Source: Anabaena minutissima FACHB-250 (lineage in GTDB: Bacteria; Cyanobacteriota; Cyanobacteriia; Cyanobacteriales; Nostocaceae). From it: a DNA stretch of 64,000 bases. Position numbers and translations under genes: made by a program. Location of the stretch: positions 16,456 to 80,455 of the forward strand of contig NZ_JACJRG010000027.1 of NCBI RefSeq assembly GCF_014697125.1, in the 5' to 3' direction. Shown piece after piece: positions 8,576-17,596 of this stretch. Every line of letters starts with the position of its first letter. The first letter of the stretch is position 1. The notes under the pieces are model-generated. The model saw only the letters and a program-made list of their open reading frames with translations. It had not been told where the DNA came from and did not search any database.

Positions 8576-10051
8576 TTATTCATTCAGCTTCTTTTCTACC
8601 AATTCGTTTGTTAGTTTGGGATCAGCACGTTTGTTGGTCTTTTTCAAGACTTGACCGACGAAAAAGCCCTTGAGGTTAATGTTACCGTTGCGATATTTTT
8701 CTAGTTCTTTGGGGTTGGCGGCGATGACTTCCTCAACGATGGGTTCTAATACACTAGAATCTGTAATGAGTTCTTGACCTGCAAATGCTTTTTCGGGAGA
8801 TAACCCTGTCAGCAAGTCTGGTAACTTTTGTTTGGCTTGGGCGTTACTGATTTTGCCGCTTTCAATTAGCTTAATCACCTCAGCCAAGTTAGCGGGAGTC
8901 AAAGCAATTTCAGTGATGGTGAGTTTTTGCTTGTTGAGGTAGGCGGCAATATCTTGAGTAATCCAGTTAGCGGCTGTTTTGGGATTTGCACCGGCGGCGA
9001 TGGCGGCTTCAAAATATGCAACTACAGAAACTTCCTCTGTCAAGACTCGCGCATCGTAAACAGAAAGCCCCAACTCAGTCTCGTAATGGTGGCGTTTTTG
9101 GGCTGGGAGTTCGGGTATTTCACTGCGCCATTGAGTTAATTGTGCTTCTGACACCTCAATTGGTGCTAAGTCTGGTTCAGGGAAGTAGCGATAATCGCTA
9201 GAACCTTCCTTAACCCGCATACTGATGGTGCGTTGTGAACCTTCTTCCCAGAGGCGGGTTTCTTGGACGATGCGTTCCCCGGCTTCTACGGCGGCAATTT
9301 GACGTTCAATTTCGTACTCAATTGCCCGTTGAATGGCGTTGAAGGAGTTCATATTTTTAATTTCTACCTTCGTGCCAAATTCTTTTCGTCCTACGGGACG
9401 CACTGAAATGTTCACATCACAGCGTAGAGAACCTTCTTGCATATTGCCATCACTGACACCGAGATAGCGCACAATCCGGCGTAATTCTTGGGCATATTCG
9501 GCGGCTTCTTGTCCAGAACGGATATCTGGTTCGGAAACAATTTCTACCAATGGCACACCTGCACGATTGTAGTCTACCAAAGAATAGGTAGAACCAGAAA
9601 GGCGATCGCTGCCTGCGTGGACTAATTTACCTGCATCTTCCTCCATGTGCAACCGCGTCACCCCAATCCGTTTGCGCGTGGGGTTTCCCTCTGCATCTAC
9701 CAATTCAATTTCTAACCAACCATGTTCTGCAATGGGCAGGTCATATTGAGAAATTTGGTAATTTTTAGGTAAATCAGGATAAAAATACTGTTTACGGTCA
9801 AATTTACTATATTTAGCGATTTGGCAATTTAACGCTAGCCCTGCTTTAACCGCATATTCTAAAACTTTTTGGTTGAGTACAGGTAAAACGCCTGGTAAAC
9901 CCATACATACTGGGTCAATATTAGTATTAGGGTCAGCACCAAACGCTGTAGAGCTATTAGAGAAAATCTTAGTATTCGTACTTAGCTGACAGTGGGTTTC
10001 TAGACCAATAATCGCTTCATACTCAGTTTTTACGCTCGTAGCAGCAGTCAT
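8576..10051 (-). CDS. gatB: Asp/Glu-tRNA amidotransferase subunit B
   Basis: GatB is the tRNA-binding and kinase subunit of GatCAB, which converts Glu-tRNA(Gln), and in many bacteria Asp-tRNA(Asn), into the amidated form; cyanobacteria generally lack glutaminyl-tRNA synthetase. The 491 residues match the usual length. Characteristic segments are EAIIGLETHCQLSTNTKIFS, DPVCMGLPGVLPVLN, KFDRKQYFYPDLPKNYQISQ and EEDAGKLVHAG, followed by the C-terminal YqeY-like tail that ends GFFVGQVLKKTNKRADPKLTNELVEKKLNE. gatA and gatC are not nearby, as is usual in cyanobacteria. Transcription runs towards the two RNA candidates. Confidence 0.97.
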   Translation of the reverse strand: MTAATSVKTEYEAIIGLETHCQLSTNTKIFSNSSTAFGADPNTNIDPVCMGLPGVLPVLNQKVLEYAVKAGLALNCQIAKYSKFDRKQYFYPDLPKNYQISQYDLPIAEHGWLEIELVDAEGNPTRKRIGVTRLHMEEDAGKLVHAGSDRLSGSTYSLVDYNRAGVPLVEIVSEPDIRSGQEAAEYAQELRRIVRYLGVSDGNMQEGSLRCDVNISVRPVGRKEFGTKVEIKNMNSFNAIQRAIEYEIERQIAAVEAGERIVQETRLWEEGSQRTISMRVKEGSSDYRYFPEPDLAPIEVSEAQLTQWRSEIPELPAQKRHHYETELGLSVYDARVLTEEVSVVAYFEAAIAAGANPKTAANWITQDIAAYLNKQKLTITEIALTPANLAEVIKLIESGKISNAQAKQKLPDLLTGLSPEKAFAGQELITDSSVLEPIVEEVIAANPKELEKYRNGNINLKGFFVGQVLKKTNKRADPKLTNELVEKKLNE

Positions 10052-10099
10052 AATATTACAAGTTCAAGAAATTCACGTAGATTCCTATTTTAACGCTGA

Positions 10100-10144
10100 A
10101 GGAGTAGGGATTGGAGATTGGGGACTGGGGATTGGGGACTGGGG
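10100..10144. repeat. Heptamer tandem repeat (GGGGACT / GGGGATT)
   Basis: Between gatB and devA about six head-to-tail heptamers alternate GGAGATT, GGGGACT and GGGGATT. This is the class of short tandemly repeated sequence known from heterocystous cyanobacteria. A shorter stretch of the same unit lies inside dnaG at 18099-18120. Confidence 0.8.
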
Positions 10145-10164
10145 AAGATAAAGAAAAACTTTTG

Positions 10165-10869
10165 CTAATGATAATTCTCTGCTCGCATACTGGTAAATCC
10201 TGCTAAATAACCATCTTCCATGTGAATGATGCGATCGGCAATATCTAAAATTCGGTTATCGTGAGTGACTAACAAAATTGTACAGCCTTGTTCTTTGGCT
10301 AATTGCTGCATTAAATTGACTACATCTCTTCCTGATTTACTATCTAACGCAGCTGTCGGTTCATCGGCTAATACTAGTTGAGGATGATGCACTAAAGCCC
10401 GTGCGATAGCAACTCTTTGTTTTTGTCCGCCTGAGAGTCCATCAGGATAGTAATCTAGTCTTTCTCCTAAGCCAACTGTGGTTAACATAGCGGCGGCTTT
10501 GGTTTGTGCTTCCTGAAAAGAAACACTATTATTCATTTCAAACGGCATTTGGACATTTTGTTGGGCTGTGAGAAAACCCAATAAGTTATGAGATTGAAAT
10601 ATATAGCCAATATTGCGGCGCACTTGTACCATGTCATTTTTACTTGCGCCCCGAAGTTCTTTGTCTAAGATTTTTAGGCTACCTGATTGTACAGAACGCA
10701 AACTACCAATCAGTGTCAGTAAAGTCGTTTTACCTGAACCAGAAGGGCCGGTCATGATGACAATTTCTCCCGGTTTTATTTCTAGATTGATATCAAAAAG
10801 AATCTGCTTTTTGAGCGAACCTTCACCATAATAGTGATTGAGATGAGAAATAGCGATCGCAGATGACAT
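10165..10869 (-). CDS. devA: ABC exporter ATPase, DevA type
   Basis: This is the ATP-hydrolysing subunit of a MacB/LolD-like exporter. The 234 residues contain Walker A GPSGSGKTTL near residue 40, the signature LSGGQKQRVAIARAL, Walker B LVLADEPTAALD and the H-loop LLVTHD. It lies 29 bases after the devC-type gene and is the last gene of the operon. Heterocyst-forming cyanobacteria carry several DevBCA systems; the founding one exports glycolipid for the heterocyst envelope. I assign family, not which paralogue, so the substrate is unknown. Confidence 0.9.
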   Translation of the reverse strand: MSSAIAISHLNHYYGEGSLKKQILFDINLEIKPGEIVIMTGPSGSGKTTLLTLIGSLRSVQSGSLKILDKELRGASKNDMVQVRRNIGYIFQSHNLLGFLTAQQNVQMPFEMNNSVSFQEAQTKAAAMLTTVGLGERLDYYPDGLSGGQKQRVAIARALVHHPQLVLADEPTAALDSKSGRDVVNLMQQLAKEQGCTILLVTHDNRILDIADRIIHMEDGYLAGFTSMRAENYH

Positions 10870-10898
10870 AATAATTTGTAATTCCCAATAACAAGCAA

Positions 10899-12062
10899 CT
10901 AAAAAATGTCAGCAGGGTCAGCCGCTTGCAATTTTCGCATGGCTATAGATGCTGAAATGGTACACATCAAAGTTGTGAGAATAAATATAAATATGGCTCT
11001 ATCTAAAGTCATCATGATTGGTAGTAATGTTGCTTGACGCGTAATCATATATAACCCTTGAGAAATAGCAATTCCAGGAATAAAGCCGATGGCTGCTAAA
11101 ATTAAGGCTTCTTGAAAGACAATGACTAGTAAATATCTATTTTTGAAACCGATGGCTTTGAGTGTTGCATATTCTGGTAAATGGTCAGAAACATCGCTAT
11201 AAAGAATTTGATAAACAATCACTGCACCAACTATAAAACCAATAATTGCTCCTAAAGTAAAAGTGAATCCTACAGGGGTGCTAGTGTTCCAAAAACTTTT
11301 TTCTTGAGCTATTAACTCTTGTTTGGAGAGAACTTTGACATCTGTGGGTAAGTTGGCTTTCAAATTAGCAATTACCCAATTTATATCAACTCCAGGTTCT
11401 AGCTTAATTAGTCCAAAGTCTATTAATCCTTGCTGTCGTCTTTTGTTAGCAAATAAACGCAGAAAATTCACATCACTAGTAATGATATTGCCGTTGATGC
11501 CAAAAGATGTTCCTAATCTGAATAAACCAACAACATTGATTTGACGGTTATTTAATTCTGTTGTAACTTGATTGTTTCCTTCAAATTGAGCAACAATCTT
11601 GCCGAACTCTTGACGCGAACCACTATCAAATAAAACTGTATCTGGTTCTCTCAGAGAATTTAAATTATCCTCTACGCCCGGTAAATTAACTACTTTTTCT
11701 TCGGGATTAAACCCAATAGCAAAAATTTGCCAAGTCTGTTGATTATCAGGATTTTTCCAGGGAACTGAATCTAAATATATGGGACTAACTGATTGCACAC
11801 CTGTAAAACCTAATGCCTGATATAGTCTCCTTTGTGAGAATTGATCAAGGGAAATCAACGCTTTATAGCGAGAACTAACTAATACAATCTCACCTTCCAA
11901 ACTGTTGTGTAATTGTACTGCACCATCAAATAAAGCTTCACGAATACCAAGTTGCAAGAACATTAGCACATCTGCAAAGGCAATACCAGCGATCGCTACT
12001 AACATCCGTGCTTTTTCTCGTGATAATTGCAACCATGCTAAAGGGATTTTGCGTTTAAACAT
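10899..12062 (-). CDS. devC: ABC exporter permease, DevC type
   Basis: This 387-residue inner-membrane subunit belongs to the FtsX/MacB-like group with one N-terminal membrane helix (about residues 20-42), a large periplasmic domain and three C-terminal helices (about 270-370). KIPLAWLQLSREKARMLVAIAGIAFADVLMFLQLGIREALFDGA is a typical DevC start (given here only as a landmark in pieces: KIPLAWLQL, IAFADVLMFLQLGI). LPEYATLKAIGFKNRYLL is the coupling segment before the third helix. It begins 14 bases after the devB-type stop, so the two are co-transcribed and probably coupled. Confidence 0.92.
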   Translation of the reverse strand: MFKRKIPLAWLQLSREKARMLVAIAGIAFADVLMFLQLGIREALFDGAVQLHNSLEGEIVLVSSRYKALISLDQFSQRRLYQALGFTGVQSVSPIYLDSVPWKNPDNQQTWQIFAIGFNPEEKVVNLPGVEDNLNSLREPDTVLFDSGSRQEFGKIVAQFEGNNQVTTELNNRQINVVGLFRLGTSFGINGNIITSDVNFLRLFANKRRQQGLIDFGLIKLEPGVDINWVIANLKANLPTDVKVLSKQELIAQEKSFWNTSTPVGFTFTLGAIIGFIVGAVIVYQILYSDVSDHLPEYATLKAIGFKNRYLLVIVFQEALILAAIGFIPGIAISQGLYMITRQATLLPIMMTLDRAIFIFILTTLMCTISASIAMRKLQAADPADIF

Positions 12063-12076
12063 AATTTAGTTACTCC

Positions 12077-13270
12077 CTATTCCCCAGTAATTGCAACTCT
12101 AACTTTAGAATTCGTTAAACCCTCTACCTTTTGACTCGACTCTGGGGTGAGGCGGATTTTAACTTCTACTACTCGTGAATCAATATCGGCTGCGGGGTCG
12201 GTGCTGAGTACGTCTTTTTTGGCTATCAGTAAGCCAATGTCATCTACTGTCCCTTCTAGTTTTCCTGGGAAGTTAAGTTGGGTGATAGTTGCACTTTGTC
12301 CGATTTTGACGCGATTAATGTCAACTTCATAAACTTCTGCAACGACATACATTTGATTAGTCTGCCCGATTTCTACAATCCCTTTGTCGCGGACTACTTC
12401 CCCACCCCAAGTCTGAATTTTTAAGATTTGACCGACTTTGGGCGATTTAACATAAGCTAAATCTAAGTTAGCTTGAGCTTCTTGTACGGCGGCTTTGGCA
12501 TTTTCTACTTCTGCTTGTGCGGCTTGCACATCCGTCGGACGCACCTCTGCAATCTTTTCTAAAGTGGCTTTTGCTTGTTTGAGTCTTTCTTTGAGGGTTT
12601 CTGATGTTTGAGTCTGGTTAGCCACCGCCTCCCGTAAACTCTCTTGTGCTGTTTCTAGGGTTAATTTTTTGCTATCTCCCATAGAAGCAGAAACAGCACC
12701 TGTTTTTTGCAGATATTGGTAACGCTGATATTCTATTTCAGCATTTCTAACTTCGGCTTCTAAGCGTTTGACGGTCGCGACTCTAGCAACTACTTCTTGA
12801 CGCAGTTCGGCTTCTAATTCAGATATTGTGGCTTGTTGAGCAGCAAGTTCTCCCTGTTTTGCCCCAGCTTTTACCTGTGCTAATTGTGATTGGGCAACTT
12901 TAACCTGTTGTTTGGCTCTATTTAAAGCCGCCAGCCGAATATCCCGATTATCTAGAATAGCAATGATTTGACCTTTCTGAATGCGATCGCCCTGTTTCAC
13001 CAAAAGTTCTGCTACGCGATTACTACCAGCCGTCTGCGAAACCGATACTTGTATCACTTCCCCTTGGGGTTCTATCCGACCTAAAGCTGTCACGGCTTTC
13101 ATTACAGGACGACTGACAACGGAAGTAGCTTTTTCCCCAGAATTTCCCGCACTGGACAAAAAATACAATGAACTCGCACCACTAGCCACAGCTAAAGCCA
13201 CAGCACCCACAATCAGAGTTCTATTGGGATACTTAAAATTCCTAACTCTGTCTGGATAAAGGTTTTGCAT
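12077..13270 (-). CDS. devB: Membrane fusion protein, DevB (HlyD) type
   Basis: This periplasmic adaptor links the inner-membrane ABC transporter to a TolC-like outer-membrane channel. I start it at the ATG at 13270 (MQNLYPDRVRNFKYP); the frame is open to a TTG at 13342, but that would place the operator-like repeat region in coding sequence. A membrane anchor follows at about residues 18-38. Then come a biotinyl-lipoyl half motif (RVAELLVKQGDRIQKGQIIAILD), a long coiled coil with repeated AQ and EAE patterns (about residues 105-260), and a beta-barrel region (VRDKGIVEIGQTNQMYVVAEVYEVDINRV). It is the first gene of the operon and faces a PadR regulator gene. Confidence 0.92.
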   Translation of the reverse strand: MQNLYPDRVRNFKYPNRTLIVGAVALAVASGASSLYFLSSAGNSGEKATSVVSRPVMKAVTALGRIEPQGEVIQVSVSQTAGSNRVAELLVKQGDRIQKGQIIAILDNRDIRLAALNRAKQQVKVAQSQLAQVKAGAKQGELAAQQATISELEAELRQEVVARVATVKRLEAEVRNAEIEYQRYQYLQKTGAVSASMGDSKKLTLETAQESLREAVANQTQTSETLKERLKQAKATLEKIAEVRPTDVQAAQAEVENAKAAVQEAQANLDLAYVKSPKVGQILKIQTWGGEVVRDKGIVEIGQTNQMYVVAEVYEVDINRVKIGQSATITQLNFPGKLEGTVDDIGLLIAKKDVLSTDPAADIDSRVVEVKIRLTPESSQKVEGLTNSKVRVAITGE

Positions 13271-13306
13271 AAAGTCATCGCCGGAGTTGGAGCAGTTAAA
13301 TTTACT

Positions 13307-13369
13307 GTGTACAACATTTATTATTAAACTTTGTTTGCTCAACTTGTTGTATACATTTTCTAGTGTACA
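13307..13369. promoter_or_regulatory. Candidate PadR operator region
   Basis: The 129-base divergent spacer holds an inverted repeat TGTATAC-N8-GTGTACA (13348-13369) and a further GTGTACA at 13307-13313. PadR-family regulators bind spaced TGTA/TACA-type dyads in divergent promoters next to their own genes. The sites sit between both starts, so one protein could control both directions. This is inference from position and symmetry. Confidence 0.5.
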
Positions 13370-13399
13370 CTTAAGAAAATATCTGTCAAGTAATTCCCT

Positions 13400-13945
13400 A
13401 TGGGTTTATCGCAAGCAATTCTGACCTGTTTAATTGATGCTCCTCACAGTGGTTATGATCTGTCTAAGGTCTTTAGTGAATATGTAGGTTATTTTTGGCA
13501 AGCTTCCCAGCAACAAATTTACAGAGAACTAGGGAAACTGGAGTCCACAGGCTTGGTTGTGTCCGAAATTATTCCCCGTGAAGGTCGCCTAGACAAGAAA
13601 ATTTACTCAATCACAGAACAGGGGAAGCAGCATTTAGCGGAATGGATGCACAAACCCAGTGAACCTGATGTCATTAGAGAAGATATATTAGTGAAGATTT
13701 TTGCTGGTAGTTTAGTACCAGTTGGTGTGCTGATAGAAGATGTAGAACGTCATCGCAGAGTTCATATAGACAAATTATCGACATATCGACAAATGGAGCA
13801 AGAAAAATGTCCTCCATCAAAAGTATTAATTAAGGAAGATAAACTAAGAAATTTAGTTTTAAAAGCAGGAATGAGATATGAACAAAATTGGATAGAATGG
13901 TGTGATGAAACACTTGAATTATTAAAAAATCTACCCCCAGATTGA
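13400..13945 (+). CDS. PadR-family transcriptional regulator
   Basis: This 181-residue DNA-binding protein has the PadR winged-helix N-terminus: LSQAILTCLIDAPHSGYDLSKVF (read in parts) followed by FWQASQQQIYRELGKLESTGLV, where the recognition helix and the wing lie. A helical vir-like dimerisation domain follows from about residue 95 (REDILVKIFAGSLV...). Family members often repress adjacent efflux genes until an effector binds. It is divergent from the DevBCA-type operon, which makes that operon the natural target. The ATG at 13400 is the only good start. Confidence 0.92.
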   Translation: MGLSQAILTCLIDAPHSGYDLSKVFSEYVGYFWQASQQQIYRELGKLESTGLVVSEIIPREGRLDKKIYSITEQGKQHLAEWMHKPSEPDVIREDILVKIFAGSLVPVGVLIEDVERHRRVHIDKLSTYRQMEQEKCPPSKVLIKEDKLRNLVLKAGMRYEQNWIEWCDETLELLKNLPPD

Positions 13946-14024
13946 AGCAGATTAAGATAGTGTGCATTAAGCATCTAGGTTAAAAAAAAATAGCATTTAT
14001 AACTTAATTTATAAAAATTGTGAA

Positions 14025-14067
14025 ACTGCACAAACCCAGTTTCTCCAATAGATTGGGTTTATGCAGT
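14025..14067. repeat. Hairpin ACTGCACAAACCCA ... TGGGTTTATGCAGT
   Basis: The two 14-base arms pair with one mismatch around a 15-base loop. There is no T-run on either side, so it is more likely a dispersed palindrome than a terminator. Confidence 0.6.
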
Positions 14068-14466
14068 CTCAAATATGATTGGAAATCGCTATATAAATAA
14101 AACCCCGGAATTTTTCCAGGGCTGTCCTCGTGAACCACCATTTAATTTTTATCCAATTACTCCATAAATGATGAAAATTATCTAGACATAATTCTCTCAT
14201 TTATGTCTCAATAATGAGGTAATCTAAACTACTTTATTCATTAGGTAGTAAGGTTGGAAATATACGGAATCAATCTAAACATAGAAAAATATACATAGGA
14301 TTAAAGTAATTTTTAAATAATTATTTCCAGACATATTTCAGGTTTTTATGTCTAAGGAATCAATCTTCAGCACTTGCTTTATTCAATATATTAATCAAGA
14401 ATGAAATCAGCCTCTAGCAATATAGTAGGCCATCTTGGTAATAACCTAACCTTATCCAATGTCCGT

Positions 14467-14490
14467 AGTCCGCGCAAGCGGACTTTTTTT
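14467..14490 (+). terminator. Intrinsic terminator, AGTCCGC-GCAA-GCGGACT
   Basis: A 7-bp GC-rich stem with a GCAA tetraloop is followed by seven T residues. No protein gene ends upstream on this strand within 500 bases, so a short RNA transcript is the simplest explanation. Confidence 0.75.
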
Positions 14491-14614
14491 ATATCAACTA
14501 TTATGTCTAAAACTTTGATGTTTTAGGCTTGATTAAATGAATTCTCTAGGAGATAATCAAAACGCTATCTGACATAATTGTTAATTACAAAGGTAGCAAT
14601 TAGCCCTTGTAGTT

Positions 14615-14637
14615 AGTCCGCTTTCGCGGACTTTATT
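14615..14637 (+). terminator. Intrinsic terminator, AGTCCGC-TTTC-GCGGACT
   Basis: The stem is identical to the hairpin 148 bases upstream, but the loop is TTTC, and it is followed by TTATTTAT. Two identical stems in the same orientation suggest two short transcription units or a duplicated terminator. Confidence 0.65.
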
Positions 14638-14912
14638 TATACTGTTTATAGATTGTCATTGTTGTTATATCAAAAAACATAGATGTATCAATTCACTCCG
14701 GAATAGCTTAAAAAGATAGCAGGGTATATTCATGTTTCATCTTTAGTTGTGAATTTTTTTCAGGAGGATTTGGATTGAAAATACTACTTCCAACAATATC
14801 GATGTAGATACCCCAATACCTATTGTTATATGTTCTGGTGTAGGTAGTTCATGCCAACTACTTATAGTCTAGTTAGAATAACTAAATGTAGAGTATTATT
14901 GGAGATAAAACT

Positions 14913-15335
14913 GTGGATAATTTAGGTAAAAAAAGATTGGAAACTGTGTTAGCAATTACCACTTACGCCATTGGTAGTGGTACGGCTTCAGTTACACCTA
15001 CACCAGGTGGAGAAATTCCCAAACAGTTAATATTAACTACTTCGGATATCCTTATGTACACTGCTATTTGGAAGATTTACTTTGAAGAAGACTTATCAAG
15101 TAAGGGACTAATAGAAATCTTGGCAGAATTGGGTTTAGTGACATTTGGTGCTACGGGAACAGCTTATGTAGTGAGCAAAGCAACTACAGGAATTTTAAAA
15201 GAAATTACTAACTGGACTGGCCCTGTGGGATGGGGTTTTACATCTGCGATCGCAGGTTCTTTAAGCGGGTTATTTGGTGCTATTTGGGCAATATATTGTG
15301 ATTACCTTTATTCTCGAAGAGAGCAGCCAGTTTAA
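14913..15335 (+). CDS. Small glycine-rich membrane protein, unknown function
   Basis: I do not recognise this 140-residue protein. It starts at GTG 14913, with TGGAGA about eight bases upstream. It has alternating hydrophobic and glycine-rich stretches (LVTFGATGTAYVVSKATTG; GWGFTSAIAGSLSGLFGAIWAIY), which suggest two membrane segments of the glycine-zipper kind, and ends in a basic YSRREQPV tail. It stands alone between hairpin-rich spacer and a convergent SDR gene. Confidence 0.7.
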   Translation: MDNLGKKRLETVLAITTYAIGSGTASVTPTPGGEIPKQLILTTSDILMYTAIWKIYFEEDLSSKGLIEILAELGLVTFGATGTAYVVSKATTGILKEITNWTGPVGWGFTSAIAGSLSGLFGAIWAIYCDYLYSRREQPV

Positions 15336-15592
15336 TTGATTAGTGTCCTATAGGTTTCGATAAGTTTAATTGGGAAATAGCTAATAGGTGAACTATCGAC
15401 AGTTTATACATAAAACTGGAAATATATCAGATACGAATACAACAACTGATTCAGTTGTACAATAATTCCCTATTTCTCACTTGAACTTATCAACTAGCTC
15501 TAAAAATAGTATCCAGGCATCAATTCTCATCCCTTAATTTTCAATAAATGGCAGTTCCATTTAAGGAATTATTGCTGAGAAAAACAATACAT

Positions 15593-16396
15593 CTAATTAT
15601 TTTCCTGCATTTTTCTGACTATTTTAGTGACTATCTTTCTGGGTATGAATCTTACCATTTTGGCTAGTATTTTATTTTCTAGCCCAGGAATAACAATAGT
15701 TTTACCCTTCATTAAACCACGATAACCAATCTCTGCTACTGTTTGAGCATCCATCATATTTTTCTTCTTGATCAGCTTCGAGTCTGCCATTCCGGTTCTT
15801 TCATGAAAAGCTGATTCTGTTGTTCCTGGACACATAACTGTCACACTCACACCTGTACCTTCTAATTCATTAGCAAGTGCTTCGGAGAAAGATAAAACAT
15901 AGGCTTTAGTAGCAAAATAAACTGCCATTAAAGGGCCTGGTTGAAAAGCAGCAGATGACGCGACATTTAATATTTTACCCTCACCTTGCTTGACCATACT
16001 TTTCAAAAATAATTTAGTTAAATGGGTAAGACATACTAAATTCACCTGGAGCATTTCCAGTTCATCATTAAGGCTTGTTTCGTTAAACAATCCATAAGTG
16101 CCAAATCCCACATTATTGACGAGTACATTAACATTAATGCTCTCCTGCTGTAACTCTGTAAAAATTTCTTCAGGAGAGGTTGATCGAGATAAATCTTTAC
16201 TAATAATTTTGAGAGAAATATTAAATTTTTCTTGAAATTCAGTAGCAATTTCTGTGAGTTTTAACTGATTTCTATCTACTAGTACAAGGTTGTAATTATC
16301 ATGGGCAAAAATACGTGCTAGTTCGTAACCAATACCGCTAGCTGCACCAGTAATCAGAGCAGTTTTCTTGTAGGACTGATCGTGTGTTTTATTCAT
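15593..16396 (-). CDS. Short-chain dehydrogenase/reductase
   Basis: This 267-residue NAD(P)H-dependent oxidoreductase has the classical SDR layout. The dinucleotide motif is TGAASGIG near residue 17, the NNVG segment (VNNVGFGTYG) follows, the catalytic serine lies in NVASSAAF and the active-site motif is YFATK. LVLVDRNQ at the end of the second strand carries the acidic residue linked to cofactor choice. The C-terminal RFIPRKIVTKIVRKMQ is basic and amphipathic, as in membrane-associated SDRs. The substrate is unknown. Confidence 0.9.
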   Translation of the reverse strand: MNKTHDQSYKKTALITGAASGIGYELARIFAHDNYNLVLVDRNQLKLTEIATEFQEKFNISLKIISKDLSRSTSPEEIFTELQQESINVNVLVNNVGFGTYGLFNETSLNDELEMLQVNLVCLTHLTKLFLKSMVKQGEGKILNVASSAAFQPGPLMAVYFATKAYVLSFSEALANELEGTGVSVTVMCPGTTESAFHERTGMADSKLIKKKNMMDAQTVAEIGYRGLMKGKTIVIPGLENKILAKMVRFIPRKIVTKIVRKMQENN

Positions 16397-16855
16397 ATGT
16401 AATGTTATTGCAAGTAATAGTAATAGATTTTCTACTTAGTGTTTAAGTGATTCTTACTTAAGATATATACTTACCAATTGATATTTCTTAAATAAGATCA
16501 AACCCTACAACAGTATATTTAAAGTATTGCCATAATTCTGTATTAAGATATGCCAGTTGTAAAATTTCTCAGAGCAAATTTGAATAGCTTAGATTGTTTG
16601 ATCCAGTTTATATTTTTATAGCGATTTACCATGCTTTGTAGTGACGTATAATAGCACAATACATTTCAGATAAGCCCAAAACTTTCATATATATGCGCAA
16701 TTTATCACGTCTTTTAGTAGGTTTAAAATAAACCTAAATCTATATATTTTGCTCAAAAATACCCTACATTACTTAAAATTTTCACTCTTGACAGAGTGTA
16801 CCTAAACCTGGAAATATGCAACCTATATGCAAAAAAATATATTCGTAAAACTTTC

Positions 16856-17588
16856 GTGAAAACAGACAGCATATTTTACCGATTGTTCCAAAGTTTCCCC
16901 GGTATTTTCTTTGAACTTATCGACCAGTCCCCAACAATAGCAAATATCTATCAATTTTCGTCAGTTGAAGTCAAGCAACTAGCATTTCGTATTGATGTGG
17001 TATTTCTCCCCAACAACAATACATTACCTATTTATTTTGTTGAAGTTCAATTCCAACCAGACAAAAAAATATATTCACGGTTCTTTACAGAAATTTTCCT
17101 GTATCTAGATAAAACTGAATTGCTCAATAATTGGCAAGGAGTAATTGTTTATCCTAGTAAAAGTATTGATATAGGAGAAACAGAAAGATATATTGAATTA
17201 CTGACATCGCCACGAGTAAAACGTGTCTATCTTGATGAGTTAGACTCAACAGATGAACAGTCGATTGGTATAGAGACAGTCAAGTTAGTCATTGAACCAG
17301 AAACCACTGCGGGGATGAAAGCCAGGGAGTTAATAGTCCATAATTATCTATAAATTTCCTAAAGTTAGTAGAAAGGAGATTGAGAAAATGTTAGGTTTAA
17401 GCGATTTAAAACAAACTAAAGTTTATCAAGAAGGCAAACAAGAAGGCAAACAAGAAGGTAAACTTGAGACTGTACCCTTTATGCTCAGTTTAGGTGCAAC
17501 AGTAGAGCAAATAGCAGAGCAACTAGGCTTAGATATTGAACAAGTTAGACAAGTAGCTCAAAGCCAGCAATCACAGCAGCAAAAATAA
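16856..17588 (+). pseudogene. Rpn-family (DUF2887) nuclease gene, frameshifted
   Basis: Rpn/DUF2887 proteins are PD-(D/E)XK-type nucleases that promote recombination. The first part reads GTG at 16856 (VKTDSIFYRLFQSFPG) through AFRIDVVFLP and IYFVEVQFQ, the catalytic core, to MKARELIVHNYL and a stop at 17353. In another frame the next bases read IIYKFPKVSRKEIEKMLGLSDLKQTKVYQEG, the usual C-terminal linker, followed by the EGKQEGKQEGK repeat and a final helix that ends at 17588. The family normally has a helical stretch between ARELI and the linker, so a small deletion that also shifted the frame is likely. The 5' portion is open and might still give a truncated protein. Confidence 0.8.
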
Positions 17589-17596
17589 TCAATTGA

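Larger units (their letters stand above)
13946..14912. other. Hairpin-rich spacer without a recognised protein gene
   Basis: This 967-base region holds a long hairpin at 14025-14067 and two related terminator hairpins at 14467-14490 and 14615-14637. At 14762 an AGGAGG is followed by a TTG-initiated frame of ten codons (MKILLPTISM), possibly the remnant of a gene start. Transcripts ending at the two terminators would start inside this region. Confidence 0.5.

Noticed and set aside
14775..14810. AGGAGG followed by a TTG-started frame MKILLPTISM
   Set aside because: Stops after ten codons; at best a gene-start remnant.
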